A stretch of DNA of 64,000 nt from Ectopseudomonas composti (GCF_001567565.1 NZ_LSSW01000029.1:620001-684000), one strand, 5' to 3'; counted from the first letter of the stretch, positions 52,018-61,163 are shown. The notes: generated from the sequence alone by a model not told the origin. Numbers and translations: made by a program.

Positions 52018-52031
52018 CGCAAACGTTTGCG
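52018..52031. promoter_or_regulatory. RbsR operator palindrome
   Basis: A perfect 14-bp palindrome CGCAAACGTTTGCG lies 39 bases upstream of the rbsB start codon. It has the central CG and flanking symmetry of LacI/RbsR operators, and rbsR is in the operon. Binding has not been shown. Confidence 0.8.
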
Positions 52032-52178
52032 AGGCGCTGAAATTATGAAACGCTCGGAGAATTGTCAAATTTTCAGAGAGGCCGGGAGCGGCAAACACCG
52101 TTCGCACGGGTCTGTCACTTGCCCTCATGGCGTCGTCCTGCCTAGGCTTGCCCCTCGCATCACAAGGAGAGTCACGCC

Positions 52179-53045
52179 GTGGCCAAAGACCAGACCTGGC
52201 GCCAGCGCCTTTACATCATCATTTTCGAGACCAGCACGCCGGCGGCGCAGCGTTTCGACAACTGGCTGCTGGTGGCCATTCTCGCCAGTCTGATCGTGGT
52301 GATGCTCGACAGCATCGAGCGCTTTCACAACCAGTACGCCGGCATGTTCAGCGCGCTGGAGTGGTTCTTCACCGCATTGTTCGCGATCGAATATGGCTTG
52401 CGCCTGTACTGCTCGCCCAAGCCCCTGCGCTATGCCTTCAGCTTCTTCGGCCTGGTCGACCTGCTGGCCGTGTTGCCCGCCATCCTGGCACTGGTGTTCG
52501 TCGACGCGCAGTACCTGATGATCGTCCGGGCCATCCGAATGGTGCGTATCTTCCGCGTGCTCAAACTGCGCCACTACCTGACCCAGGCCAATTTCCTGCT
52601 GGTGGCGCTACGTGGCAGCAAGCAGAAGATCGTCGTCTTTCTGGTCAGCGTTTCTACCCTGGTCACAGTGTTCGGTGCGCTGATGTACGTGGTCGAAGGC
52701 CCTGCCCACGGTTTTACCAGCATTCCCACCAGCATCTACTGGGCAGTGGTGACGCTGACCACCGTGGGTTTCGGTGACATCACGCCGAAGACCCCGCTGG
52801 GCCAGATGCTGGCGACGATGGTGATGATTACCGGTTACTCGATCATCGCCGTACCGACCGGCATCTTCACCGCCGAGCTGGCCAATGCCATGCGCCAGGA
52901 CGGTTTGCTGGAACACGACTGCCCGCACTGCCACAAGAATCGCCACGAGCACAGCGCAGCGTTCTGCAGCCGTTGTGGTGGACCATTGTTCAGCAGACAG
53001 GCCGAGCCATCACCGTCGGCGCAAAGCACGCCTGAAACAGACTGA
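52179..53045 (+). CDS. voltage-gated-type potassium channel
   Basis: A 288-residue six-helix channel subunit. An S4-like helix with repeated arginines (IVRAIRMVRIFRVLKLR, about residues 112-128) precedes the pore loop, whose selectivity filter TTVGFGD is near residue 195. The C-terminal tail has CPHCHKN and CSRCG, four cysteines that may bind zinc, which is not part of the basic channel. The GTG start follows AAGGAG. It probably works as a tetramer in the inner membrane. Voltage dependence is inferred from the S4 segment only. Confidence 0.88.
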   Translation: MAKDQTWRQRLYIIIFETSTPAAQRFDNWLLVAILASLIVVMLDSIERFHNQYAGMFSALEWFFTALFAIEYGLRLYCSPKPLRYAFSFFGLVDLLAVLPAILALVFVDAQYLMIVRAIRMVRIFRVLKLRHYLTQANFLLVALRGSKQKIVVFLVSVSTLVTVFGALMYVVEGPAHGFTSIPTSIYWAVVTLTTVGFGDITPKTPLGQMLATMVMITGYSIIAVPTGIFTAELANAMRQDGLLEHDCPHCHKNRHEHSAAFCSRCGGPLFSRQAEPSPSAQSTPETD

Positions 53046-53088
53046 AGCAAAACCGATCGGCCATCGCGTGGTCATAACGTCGCCCTGT

Positions 53089-53110
53089 GGGCTATAAAGC
53101 CCGACTTTTT
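53089..53110 (+). terminator. weak terminator after the K+ channel gene
   Basis: A 5-bp stem GGGCT/AGCCC with a 4-nt loop is followed 2 bases later by TTTTT. The stem is short, so it may be only a partial terminator before the DASS gene. Confidence 0.5.
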
Positions 53111-53128
53111 AGCTGAAGGAAGCGCGCC

Positions 53129-54586
53129 ATGGCCGTTACCACCAATGAATCCACGGCACCCGCCAAGGCTGCCTGGATCGGCCTGATTCTGGGTCCATTG
53201 TTACTGCTCGCCTGCCTGGTCACCGAGCCGCCAGCCGGCCTTTCCAGCACGGCCTGGGCCACCATCGGTCTGACCCTGCTGATGGCCACCTGGTGGTCGA
53301 CCGAAGCGATCCCGATCCCGGCCACTTCGCTGCTGCCGATCCTGTTGATCCCGGCGCTGGGCATCGACAGCCTCAATGCCGCCACCGCGCCCTACGCCAA
53401 CCCGACCATCTACCTGTTCCTCGGTGGTTTCGTGCTGGGCCTGGCCATGGAGCGCTGGAACCTGCATAAACGCATCGCCCTGATGACGCTGCTGGCCATG
53501 GGTAGCAAGCCGAGCAAGCAGATCGCCGGCTTCATGATGGCCACGGCCTTTCTCAGCATGTGGGTGAGCAACACCGCCACCACCATCATGATGCTGCCCA
53601 TCGGCCTTTCGGTGATCGGCATGCTCACCAGCGAGAAGAACACCGGCGAGGCCGAGCGTGAACGCTTCGCCACTGCACTGCTGCTGGCGATTGCCTATGC
53701 CGCCAGTGTCGGCGGTATCGCCACGCTGATCGGCACCCCGCCGAACGCCCTGCTCGCCGCTTTCCTCGCCGAGAACTATGACGTGCAGATCGGCTTCGGC
53801 CAGTGGATGCTGCTCGGCGTTCCAGTGGCGGTGATCATGCTGGCGTTCATCTGGTGGTGGCTGACCCGTGGCGGCTTCAACCTGGCCGGGCATGACAGCA
53901 CGCAGCTGATTCGCGGCGAACTGGCCGAACTCGGTCCGCTGAGCCGTGGCGAGAAGCTGGTGGCCATGGTGTTCGTCGCCACCGCACTGGCCTGGGTGTT
54001 CCAGCCGTTGATCTCCGACTGGGTGCCCGGCGTCAATGACACCAGCATTGCTATCGCCGCGGCACTGGCGCTGTTCATCATTCCGGTGGACACCAAACAG
54101 CGCGTATTCCTGATGAACTGGGAAAGCGCCAGCAAGCTGCCCTGGGGCGTACTGCTGCTGTTCGGCGGCGGCCTGTCGCTGGCGGGGGTGATTCGCAGCA
54201 CCGGCCTGGCCGAATGGATTGCGCAGAGCCTCGGAGCCCTGGGCGCCCTGCCAGTCATCGCGATGATCGGCGTAGTGGTGCTGGTGATCATCTTCCTCAC
54301 CGAAGTCACCTCCAACACCGCCACCGCAGCAGCCTTCCTGCCGCTGCTCGGCGCGCTGGCCGTGTCGCAGGGCATGCCGGCCGAGCTGCTGGCGATTCCT
54401 GCCGCCATCGCCGCCAGCTGCGCCTTCATGATGCCGGTGGCGACGCCGCCCAACGCCATCGTGTTCGGCACCGGGCACATGAAGATACAGTCGATGATCA
54501 GGGCGGGCTTCGCCCTCAACCTGTTCGGCGTGGTGCTGGTGACGGTGATCAGCTACCTGCTGGTGGGCATGATCTGGGCACATTGA
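53129..54586 (+). CDS. DASS family sodium/dicarboxylate symporter
   Basis: A 485-residue inner-membrane transporter with about 12 helices, of the divalent anion:Na+ symporter family. The two SNT sodium-site motifs are present, the first in MWVSNTATTIMMLP and the second in TEVTSNTATAAAFLP. ATPPNAIVFG near the C-terminus is also typical. Relatives carry succinate, citrate, sulfate or tartrate, so substrate is not determined. AAGGA precedes the start. A strong terminator follows. Confidence 0.92.
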   Translation: MAVTTNESTAPAKAAWIGLILGPLLLLACLVTEPPAGLSSTAWATIGLTLLMATWWSTEAIPIPATSLLPILLIPALGIDSLNAATAPYANPTIYLFLGGFVLGLAMERWNLHKRIALMTLLAMGSKPSKQIAGFMMATAFLSMWVSNTATTIMMLPIGLSVIGMLTSEKNTGEAERERFATALLLAIAYAASVGGIATLIGTPPNALLAAFLAENYDVQIGFGQWMLLGVPVAVIMLAFIWWWLTRGGFNLAGHDSTQLIRGELAELGPLSRGEKLVAMVFVATALAWVFQPLISDWVPGVNDTSIAIAAALALFIIPVDTKQRVFLMNWESASKLPWGVLLLFGGGLSLAGVIRSTGLAEWIAQSLGALGALPVIAMIGVVVLVIIFLTEVTSNTATAAAFLPLLGALAVSQGMPAELLAIPAAIAASCAFMMPVATPPNAIVFGTGHMKIQSMIRAGFALNLFGVVLVTVISYLLVGMIWAH

Positions 54587-54606
54587 GCCTGGATCGCACC
54601 AACAAG

Positions 54607-54632
54607 AACGGCGCCTTCGGGCGCCGTTTTTT
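54607..54632 (+). terminator. terminator of the DASS transporter gene
   Basis: A 9-bp stem AACGGCGCC/GGCGCCGTT with the stable TTCG loop and six T, 20 bases after the stop codon. Confidence 0.9.
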
Positions 54633-54702
54633 ATGGTGCGTCGCTTTTGCCGAGGGAAAGATACGATTGATACCGGACCTTTCCCAAACTATTCGAAGCG
54701 CC

Positions 54703-55302
54703 TTAAAAAATACTGTCCCAGCTCCGGGTGGTAAATGCGCTGATAGCTATATATTCACCGCTCCAGGACTTGAACGTCAGCGTGCCATTAAAGTCCGGAT
54801 AGACCGTCTTCTTTTCATTCAGCAGCCACAGTTGCACATTTTCAATCGGTTTCGAGGTGACTTTCAAATCGCCACTCTCTGGCGCCATATGCGGCAAGCT
54901 ATAAACAGCGCGCTTTAACTGCCCGCGATAGCGGTAAATCATCGGACTGCGATAATCCTGCGTTTTTGGCCGGTAATACTGGTTGTAACCAACAATACTG
55001 ACTTCATTGCCACTAAAGCTGACGAACATGAAATTGGGGGTTTCGCTGGTAATCAGGCTGTTATCCGCCAGCATTCTCGATACATCTTCACGACTTAACA
55101 GGCTGTTATCCCTGCGGTCGAGGCCGGTGTAAACATGAAGACCCTGCAGATCGGTCATGGCTTTCAACAACAGCTCTTTCGAGGGCGTCGGGTGCATCCA
55201 GCGCACCGAACGAGACGTACAACCGCTGACAATTAACAAAATGATCAGACATATCGCTAACCGGCCGGCGGTAGCGGGGGTTACATACGAAGATCTCAGC
55301 AC
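54703..55302 (-). CDS. lipoprotein of unknown function
   Basis: A 199-residue protein with a hydrophobic leader and a lipobox VSGC (cysteine at about residue 28), so it is probably anchored in the outer or inner membrane. The mature part is soluble with many Tyr/Ser and the string SPMIYRYRGQLKRAVYSLPH. No family is recognised. The coding sequence uses A/T-ending codons more often than its neighbours. Its start overlaps the 3' end of the upstream hypothetical gene by 7 bases. Confidence 0.75.
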   Translation of the reverse strand: MLRSSYVTPATAGRLAICLIILLIVSGCTSRSVRWMHPTPSKELLLKAMTDLQGLHVYTGLDRRDNSLLSREDVSRMLADNSLITSETPNFMFVSFSGNEVSIVGYNQYYRPKTQDYRSPMIYRYRGQLKRAVYSLPHMAPESGDLKVTSKPIENVQLWLLNEKKTVYPDFNGTLTFKSWSGEYIAISAFTTRSWDSIF

Positions 55303-55799
55303 AGCACCAGTCCTCGCGGTTGTAATTGCAGATTGAGTTGCTCGATTTTGGGCTGCTCAGTGATGACGCAGATGAAACGCGGATTTTCATGCAAATAGAC
55401 GTTGCCATCACGCTGCAGCATACCGACCTCCAGCAATTGCAACCCGGCCTGTTGTAATTGCTGCTGCAACACCGGCAGATAAAAACCACCGGCGTCATAC
55501 AGGAACGCTTCACGACTGATGTCCTGAACCGGAAAGCCCTGCTCATCATAAAGACTGTCGGTAGACAAGGTAATACCGGCCTGCTGAACCGGTGCCAATG
55601 CGTTTAATCCATCAACACCCCAAGGATCAAATTCCTTCCATTCGACATAACAAAGATAACGCTCACCCAACAGTGCATCCAGCCAATAGAGTTGCTTATA
55701 CTCCCCCTGCCGCTCATCAACCGCAGGCACTGCAGTATATTTTTCCGAGAACCCCGGAATGGCTTGCGCCAAAGCAATTAACAGTGCTTCATCACTCAT
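55296..55799 (-). CDS. hypothetical protein (possibly DUF6630-like)
   Basis: A 167-residue acidic protein with no signal peptide or membrane segment. The block KQLYWLDALLGERYLCYVEW and EAFLYDAGGFYLPVLQQQLQ are notable. It resembles what I remember of DUF6630 proteins, an assignment I cannot check. It overlaps the lipoprotein gene by 7 bases and precedes it on the same strand, so the pair is probably one transcript. The region is AT-richer than the surroundings, suggesting acquisition. Confidence 0.7.
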   Translation of the reverse strand: MSDEALLIALAQAIPGFSEKYTAVPAVDERQGEYKQLYWLDALLGERYLCYVEWKEFDPWGVDGLNALAPVQQAGITLSTDSLYDEQGFPVQDISREAFLYDAGGFYLPVLQQQLQQAGLQLLEVGMLQRDGNVYLHENPRFICVITEQPKIEQLNLQLQPRGLVLC

Positions 55800-55938
55800 A
55801 CTTTATCCTTTTAGCTTATGTAGGTGAAGTGTCCTTACTCTTTTAAGTTGCTGAAGCGACTAGCCAATCATTACGGCAGAGGAATAGGCGGCTATGTGAA
55901 CCGCCGTGCATCCAGAAGAGGCTGACGGATAAATGGAA

Positions 55939-55959
55939 AACGGCGCCAGAGGCGCCGTT
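55939..55959 (-). terminator. terminator of the ccm operon and small lipoprotein gene
   Basis: A 9-bp stem AACGGCGCC/GGCGCCGTT with a 3-nt loop, followed on the minus strand by a short T-run, 20 bases past the stop of the small lipoprotein gene. Confidence 0.7.
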
Positions 55960-55979
55960 GAAAGGCCAAAACAAATGCC

Positions 55980-56306
55980 TCACCGAGATTGGTAGTGCCG
56001 GTACAGCCCTGGCGGAATGCCCGAGCTGTCGGTTTCCTGCCACGGCCCGCCGGCTTGCGAAGACCAGCTCCAGCCGCCGTCCCAGCGATAGAAGACGCGC
56101 TCGCGGTAGTACAGGTCGCGCGCCCCTTCGACCACGTAGACGCCCAGCCCCGGATTCCAATGACTCTTGACCCCGGGTGGTGGCGCATAGCGCGGATGCG
56201 ATGGCTGCTGCACCGGCGGCAGCTCACCCACCGGCGCACTCGGCTGCTGCAAAACGCAGCCACTGAGGCCAAGCCCGAATGCGCAGGCGAGGATCAGGCG
56301 CTTCAC
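55980..56306 (-). CDS. small lipoprotein at the end of the ccm operon
   Basis: A 108-residue lipoprotein with lipobox LSGC (Cys17). The mature N-terminus is Pro/Gln-rich, then a Trp/Tyr-rich region (YYRERVFYRWDGGWSWS) follows. The start codon overlaps the ccmI stop by 4 bases (ATGA), so it is translated with the cytochrome c maturation genes. Function unknown; a role in the envelope is inferred from lipidation. Confidence 0.8.
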   Translation of the reverse strand: MKRLILACAFGLGLSGCVLQQPSAPVGELPPVQQPSHPRYAPPPGVKSHWNPGLGVYVVEGARDLYYRERVFYRWDGGWSWSSQAGGPWQETDSSGIPPGLYRHYQSR

Positions 56307-57514
56307 TGGGCCTGCCCGTCGCGGCTGTCGATCAACAGCGTCTGCACGTCACGAGCGGTGTTGGCAACTGGGCCGGTCTTGCCGCTCCACTCGCCCTGGG
56401 TGGCATTGCCAGCGCGGGAAACGCGGGCCACCAGCTGTACCTGGTCGAATCGGGAAATCTTCAGTTCGGGCATCATCGCATCCACGTCGGAGAGGCTGAC
56501 TTGCGCCGGCAGGTCAGAGACCTTCAGGCGTTTGACCGCCAACGGCATCGGCGGGCCGCTGAGAGCGCGAGCGAAGACGAATACGGCATCGTCCGGCTGC
56601 ACGTTCTTCTGCACCTCGGGCGACAGCGACACGCTGACCTCCAGCGCATGCACCTTGGCCTCCGGCGCTGCAGCCGTGCTCGGCTGCTCACCCTCACCCA
56701 GTTGCTGACGGGCGCGTTCGATGCCGCCGACGATGGCCGCGCGGGACGGGTCCTGCTCCGGCAACACGGCGACCAGGCGCTCCCAGTAACGCACTGCATC
56801 AGCATAGCGCTGACTTTCATAGGCCGCGATGCCGAGCAGGCCAAGGCTGGTGACCTCCTGCGGGTCCGCCTTGAGCGCCTCGTCGGTGAGTGCCTGGAGT
56901 TGCTCGTTCCACTGTTTGCCTTCGGCAAAATACAGCGCCTGCGCCCACTGACCGAGCAGCTCCGGGGCACGCCCGGCAATCTGCACGGCGCGTTCGAACG
57001 CCTTGGCGGCGTCGCCGGCACGCTCCTGCGCCATGTAGGTACGTCCCAGGAAGTACCAGGCTTCGGCCGAATCTGGCTGCTGCTTGACGGTCTGCTCCAG
57101 GCGCGCGGTCATCTCCTCGATGCTCTGCGGCTGCATGGCCGCCAGCTGACGGGTCTGCTCGACCTGGTCGAGCGCGCCCCAGTGCAGGTACAGGGCCACA
57201 CCCAGCACCGGGACCAGCAGCGCCGACACCAGCGGAATCTTGCCGCCGAGCACGCTGCTGCGGCGCTGCACGCCTTCGGTGTCATCGAGCAGCTCGCGCG
57301 CGGCCTCGGCGCGACCGGCCTCCAGCTGCGCATCATCGAGCACGCCAGCCTGGCGCTGGACTTCCAGCTCCTGCAGGCGCTCCTGATAGAGAGTGACGTT
57401 GAGTGCGGTGCGGTCTTCTTCGGCCTGCAGCTTGCGAATGCGCAGCACCGGAATCAGCAGAAACGCCAGGGCGGTCAGCAACAGCAGCCCGGCGGGCAAC
57501 CAGAAATCGATCAT
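56303..57514 (-). CDS. ccmI: cytochrome c biogenesis protein CcmI
   Basis: A 403-residue protein with two membrane helices (about residues 5-22 and 95-115) and a periplasmic TPR region (about 120-290, with AWYFLGRTYMAQ) followed by a C-terminal beta domain. CcmI holds apocytochrome c for haem attachment. It overlaps ccmH by 4 bases and is the last recognised gene of ccmABCDEFGHI. Confidence 0.9.
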   Translation of the reverse strand: MIDFWLPAGLLLLTALAFLLIPVLRIRKLQAEEDRTALNVTLYQERLQELEVQRQAGVLDDAQLEAGRAEAARELLDDTEGVQRRSSVLGGKIPLVSALLVPVLGVALYLHWGALDQVEQTRQLAAMQPQSIEEMTARLEQTVKQQPDSAEAWYFLGRTYMAQERAGDAAKAFERAVQIAGRAPELLGQWAQALYFAEGKQWNEQLQALTDEALKADPQEVTSLGLLGIAAYESQRYADAVRYWERLVAVLPEQDPSRAAIVGGIERARQQLGEGEQPSTAAAPEAKVHALEVSVSLSPEVQKNVQPDDAVFVFARALSGPPMPLAVKRLKVSDLPAQVSLSDVDAMMPELKISRFDQVQLVARVSRAGNATQGEWSGKTGPVANTARDVQTLLIDSRDGQAQ

Positions 57515-57999
57515 CGGTCTTTCTTGTCCTGAGAGGCTTGGTCGAGCAGTGCGGCGAGGCGCGCCTGCTCATCGACGGAGAGGCCTACGGCCGAACGGTT
57601 TTTCTGCTGCCCACGACGGCGCAGGACGATCACCCCGAGCACGCCAAAACCCAGCACCAGCAGGCCGGCCGGGCCGTACCAGAGCAGCAGCGTGCGACTG
57701 GTCAGCGGCGGTTTGTAGAGCACGAAGTCACCGTAACGCGCGACCAGGAAATCGATGATCTCATCGTTGCTCTTGCCCGCTTCGAGCATGCGGTAGATCT
57801 CGTTGCGCAGGTCCATGGCGATCGGCGCATCGGAGTCGGCGATGTTCTGGTTCTGGCACTTCGGGCAACGCAGCTCTTCGACCAGGTTGCGATAACGCTG
57901 GCGTTCAGCCTCGTTGGCAAACTCGAAGGTATCGATGGCGGCATGCGCGCTGGCCAACAGGCCCAGCGCCAGACCGGCGGAAATCAGCAAACGCTTCAT
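57511..57999 (-). CDS. ccmH: cytochrome c biogenesis protein CcmH
   Basis: A 162-residue protein with a signal peptide (about 1-21), the thiol motif LRCPKCQNQN (CPxC, about residues 43-48) and one C-terminal membrane helix. It works with CcmG to reduce the apocytochrome CXXCH cysteines in the periplasm. Length corresponds to the short CcmH/CcmL type, with CcmI separate. Overlaps ccmG by 4 bases. Confidence 0.93.
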   Translation of the reverse strand: MKRLLISAGLALGLLASAHAAIDTFEFANEAERQRYRNLVEELRCPKCQNQNIADSDAPIAMDLRNEIYRMLEAGKSNDEIIDFLVARYGDFVLYKPPLTSRTLLLWYGPAGLLVLGFGVLGVIVLRRRGQQKNRSAVGLSVDEQARLAALLDQASQDKKDR

Positions 58000-58535
58000 G
58001 GCTGGGCCTCGTCGACCAGTTGCTGATAGACCGGCGCCAGTTGCTCACGCCAGATGCGCTCGTCGATGGCGCCGACGTACTTATGACGAATGATGCCCTT
58101 GGCGTCGACGAAGAAGGTTTCCGGCGCGCCGTACACGCCCAGGTCCAGACCGAGGCTGCCTTTGGCATCCTCGATATTGAGCTGGTAGGGGTTGTGCAGG
58201 TCACGCAGCCACTTCTGCGCCGGCTCGAGCTGATCCTTGTAGTTGATGCCGTGGATCACCACTCCGGCTTCGGCCAGCTTGTTCAGTACCGGGTGCTCGT
58301 GCCGGCAGGCCGGGCACCAGGTGGCCCAGACGTTGACCAGCGCCGGCTTACCCTTGAGATCGTCCTGGGTCAGGGTGCGCGACGGATCGGTTACCGAGGG
58401 CAGGCTGAAGGCCGGAAATGGCTTGCCGATCAAAGCCGAAGGCAGCTCGGACGGGTCGAGGAACAGGCCGCGATAAAGGAACACGGCAATCGCCAGAAAG
58501 GCCAGCAGCGGCAACAGCAGCAGCAAACGTCTCAT
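57996..58535 (-). CDS. ccmG: thiol:disulfide interchange protein CcmG/DsbE
   Basis: A 179-residue thioredoxin-like protein with an N-terminal membrane anchor (about residues 4-22), active site WCPAC (about residues 73-77) and the family motif GKPALVNVWATWCPAC around it. It supplies reductant for haem ligation. Overlaps ccmF by 4 bases. Confidence 0.94.
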   Translation of the reverse strand: MRRLLLLLPLLAFLAIAVFLYRGLFLDPSELPSALIGKPFPAFSLPSVTDPSRTLTQDDLKGKPALVNVWATWCPACRHEHPVLNKLAEAGVVIHGINYKDQLEPAQKWLRDLHNPYQLNIEDAKGSLGLDLGVYGAPETFFVDAKGIIRHKYVGAIDERIWREQLAPVYQQLVDEAQP

Positions 58536-60505
58536 GCGTTGGCCTCCTGCATGCCCAGGGCTTCGCGCACGCGGGTTCTGACCTTGATCCGGTAGCGCTT
58601 GTCAGCCGCGGCGAGGAAGCCGCCGAAGGCCATCAGCAGACCGCCGAGCCAGATCCAGCGCACGAAGGGTTTGATGTGAATGCGCACGGCCCAGGCGCCC
58701 TGCTCCAGCGGCTCACCCAGGGCAACGAACAGATCGCGGGTGAAACCGGCGTCGATGCCCGCCTCGGTCATGGTCGACTGCTGCACGGTGTACAGACGCT
58801 TCTCCGGGTGCAGCACCTTGATCTGCCGCTCGCCGTCGAAGACCCGCACCGTCCCCTTGTCGGAGATGAAATTGGGCCCTTCGTGGTGCACCGCGCCTTC
58901 GAACTGGAAGCGATAGCCCGCCAGTTCCACCGATTCACCCGGCGCCATGCGCAGGTCGCGCTCGTAGCTGCCCAGGCTGGTGAGCACCACACCCAGGGCG
59001 CACACAGCAAACCCCAGGTGCGCCATCTGCATGCCCCAGTAGCTGCGGGTCAGGCTCGGCAGGCCCTTGATCAGGCCCTTGTGGCGCGTCTTGTCGAGAA
59101 TGTCGCGCACCCCGGCCAACACCACCCAGAAGGCCAGCAGGCAGACCGCCAGCACGGCCCAGTGGAAATCGCCATGCACGAAGGTGGCGATCAGCGCCAG
59201 CACTACGCTGGCGATCAGCACCGGAGCCAGCATGCGCCCCAGCCAAGTCAGCGGGGTGTCCTTCCAGCGCACCAGTACACCGACAGCGATCACCGCCATC
59301 AGCAGCGCCATCAACGGCAGGAACAGCGCGTTGAAATAAGGCGGGCCGACCGACAGCTTGGCGCCGGTCAGGGCGTCGAGCACCAGCGGGTAGAGGGTGC
59401 CGAGCAGGATCATCGCGGCCGAAACCACCAGCACGATGTTGTTGACCAGCAGCAGCGTTTCACGCGACCACAGGCCAAAACCGACCTGGCTCCTGACCAC
59501 CGGCGCACGCACGGCGAACAACGCCAGCGAGCCGCCGACCACCACCAGCAGGAAGGCGAGGATGAACACGCCGCGCTCCGGATCCGTGGCAAAAGCATGC
59601 ACCGAGGTCAGCACACCGGAGCGCACCAGGAAGGTCCCCAGCAGGCTGAGGGAGAACGCGGCGATGGCCAGCAGTACGGTCCAGCTCTTGAACACGCCAC
59701 GTTTCTCGGTCACCGCCAGCGAGTGAATCAGCGCGGTGCCCACCAGCCAGGGCATGAAGGAGGCGTTCTCTACCGGGTCCCAGAACCACCAGCCGCCCCA
59801 GCCGAGTTCGTAGTAGGCCCACCAGGAGCCGAGGGCAATACCGATGCCAAGGAAGGCCCAGGCGATGATGGTCCACGGCCGCGACCAGCGCGCCCAGGCG
59901 GCGTCGAGTTTGCCGCCGAGCAACGCGGCAATGGCGAAGGCGAAGGCCACGGAGAAACCGACGTAGCCCATGTACAGCATCGGCGGATGCACGATCAGGC
60001 CGAAGTCCTGCAACAAGGGGTTGAGGTCGCGACCATCGGTCGGAGCATTCGGCAGCAGGCGCTCGAAGGGGTTGGAGGTGACGATCAGAAACAGCAGGAA
60101 GCCGACGCTGATCATGCCCATCACCGACAGCACGCGGGCGAGCATCTCTTCCGGCAGATGGCGCGAGAAGATTGCCACGGCGAAGGTCCAGCCAGCCAGG
60201 ATCAACGCCCACAGCAGCAAGGAACCTTCGTGCGCGCCCCACACCGCGCTGAATTTGTAGTACCAGGGCAGCGCCGTGTTGGAGTTGTTGGCCACGTAGG
60301 CGACGGAGAAATCGTCGACCATGAAGGCATAGGTCAGGCACAGGAAGGAGAACAGCAGAAAGGCGAACTGCCCCCAGGCAGCCGGCTGCGCCAGGCTCAT
60401 CCACTGGTGGTCACCACGCCAGGCACCGATCAGCGGCAGAGTCGCCTGTACCAGGCACAGACACAGGGCCAGGATCATCGCCAGATGGCCGAGCTCGGGG
60501 ATCAT
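58532..60505 (-). CDS. ccmF: cytochrome c haem lyase subunit CcmF
   Basis: A 657-residue inner-membrane protein with about 14-15 helices. The tryptophan-rich haem-handling domain GWGGWWFWDPVENASFMPWL is near residue 230, with flanking conserved histidines. CcmF joins haem from CcmE to apocytochrome c. It overlaps ccmE by 4 bases. Confidence 0.95.
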   Translation of the reverse strand: MIPELGHLAMILALCLCLVQATLPLIGAWRGDHQWMSLAQPAAWGQFAFLLFSFLCLTYAFMVDDFSVAYVANNSNTALPWYYKFSAVWGAHEGSLLLWALILAGWTFAVAIFSRHLPEEMLARVLSVMGMISVGFLLFLIVTSNPFERLLPNAPTDGRDLNPLLQDFGLIVHPPMLYMGYVGFSVAFAFAIAALLGGKLDAAWARWSRPWTIIAWAFLGIGIALGSWWAYYELGWGGWWFWDPVENASFMPWLVGTALIHSLAVTEKRGVFKSWTVLLAIAAFSLSLLGTFLVRSGVLTSVHAFATDPERGVFILAFLLVVVGGSLALFAVRAPVVRSQVGFGLWSRETLLLVNNIVLVVSAAMILLGTLYPLVLDALTGAKLSVGPPYFNALFLPLMALLMAVIAVGVLVRWKDTPLTWLGRMLAPVLIASVVLALIATFVHGDFHWAVLAVCLLAFWVVLAGVRDILDKTRHKGLIKGLPSLTRSYWGMQMAHLGFAVCALGVVLTSLGSYERDLRMAPGESVELAGYRFQFEGAVHHEGPNFISDKGTVRVFDGERQIKVLHPEKRLYTVQQSTMTEAGIDAGFTRDLFVALGEPLEQGAWAVRIHIKPFVRWIWLGGLLMAFGGFLAAADKRYRIKVRTRVREALGMQEANA

Positions 60506-60990
60506 TGCGCGCTCTCCTGCTGATAGCCCTGTTTGGCGGCCTTGGCCTCATTGTGCTTCTGCATCATTCCGCTCTTTTCCAGTGCCTGCATGACTTCAGG
60601 CGGCATGTAGTTCTCGTCGTGCTTGGCCAGCACCTCGTCGGCCACCAGCACACCCTGTTCATTGACCCGACCGAGGGCGACGATGCCCTGCCCTTCACGG
60701 AACAGGTCCGGCAGGATGCCGCTGTAGCGAATGGTCACGCCATGCGCGCCATCGGTGACGACGAAGTCCACCTCCAGCGAATCGGCGGAACGCTTCAGCG
60801 AGCCCTCTTCCACCAGGCCGCCGGCACGAATGCGCGTATCGACCGGCGCCTCGCCATTGGCGATCTGGCTCGGGGTGTAGAACAGGTTGATGTTCTCCTG
60901 CAGTGCGGTCAGCGCCAGCGCCACGGCGATGCTGACGCCGCAGAGGATGGCCAGAATGATGTACAGACGTTTCTTGCGAACCGGATTCAC
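60502..60990 (-). CDS. ccmE: haem chaperone CcmE
   Basis: A 162-residue periplasmic protein anchored by one N-terminal helix (about residues 9-28). The haem-attachment His124 and Tyr128 are in KHDENYMPPEV. It receives haem from CcmC and passes it to CcmF. The start is GTG, overlapping the ccmD stop (GTGA). Confidence 0.94.
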   Translation of the reverse strand: MNPVRKKRLYIILAILCGVSIAVALALTALQENINLFYTPSQIANGEAPVDTRIRAGGLVEEGSLKRSADSLEVDFVVTDGAHGVTIRYSGILPDLFREGQGIVALGRVNEQGVLVADEVLAKHDENYMPPEVMQALEKSGMMQKHNEAKAAKQGYQQESAQ

Positions 60991-61163
60991 TTCGACTTCT
61001 CCCGGCGCAAACGGCGCGCCTCGTCTTGCAGGTAACGGCGACGGGCCAGAATCGGCAGCGCCACATTCAATGCCAGGATTGCCAGGCTGATGCCGTAGGC
61101 GCTCCAGACATATGCGCCATGGGTGCCCATGGCGAGAAACTCGGAGAACGAGGAAAAGCTCAT
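60987..61163 (-). CDS. ccmD: haem exporter protein CcmD
   Basis: A 58-residue protein read from the minus strand between ccmC and ccmE. It has one membrane helix (about residues 18-38, AYVWSAYGISLAILALNVAL) and a basic C-terminus with RRRYLQDEARRLRREK, the usual CcmD layout. Its ATG overlaps the ccmC stop and its TGA overlaps the ccmE GTG. CcmD helps release holo-CcmE from the CcmABC complex. Confidence 0.9.
   Translation of the reverse strand: MSFSSFSEFLAMGTHGAYVWSAYGISLAILALNVALPILARRRYLQDEARRLRREKSK

Noticed and set aside
58418..60523. Very long plus-strand frame opposite ccmF, ccmG and neighbours
   Set aside because: His/Gln/Arg-rich translation typical of an antisense shadow of high-GC genes; the minus-strand ccm genes have all expected motifs.
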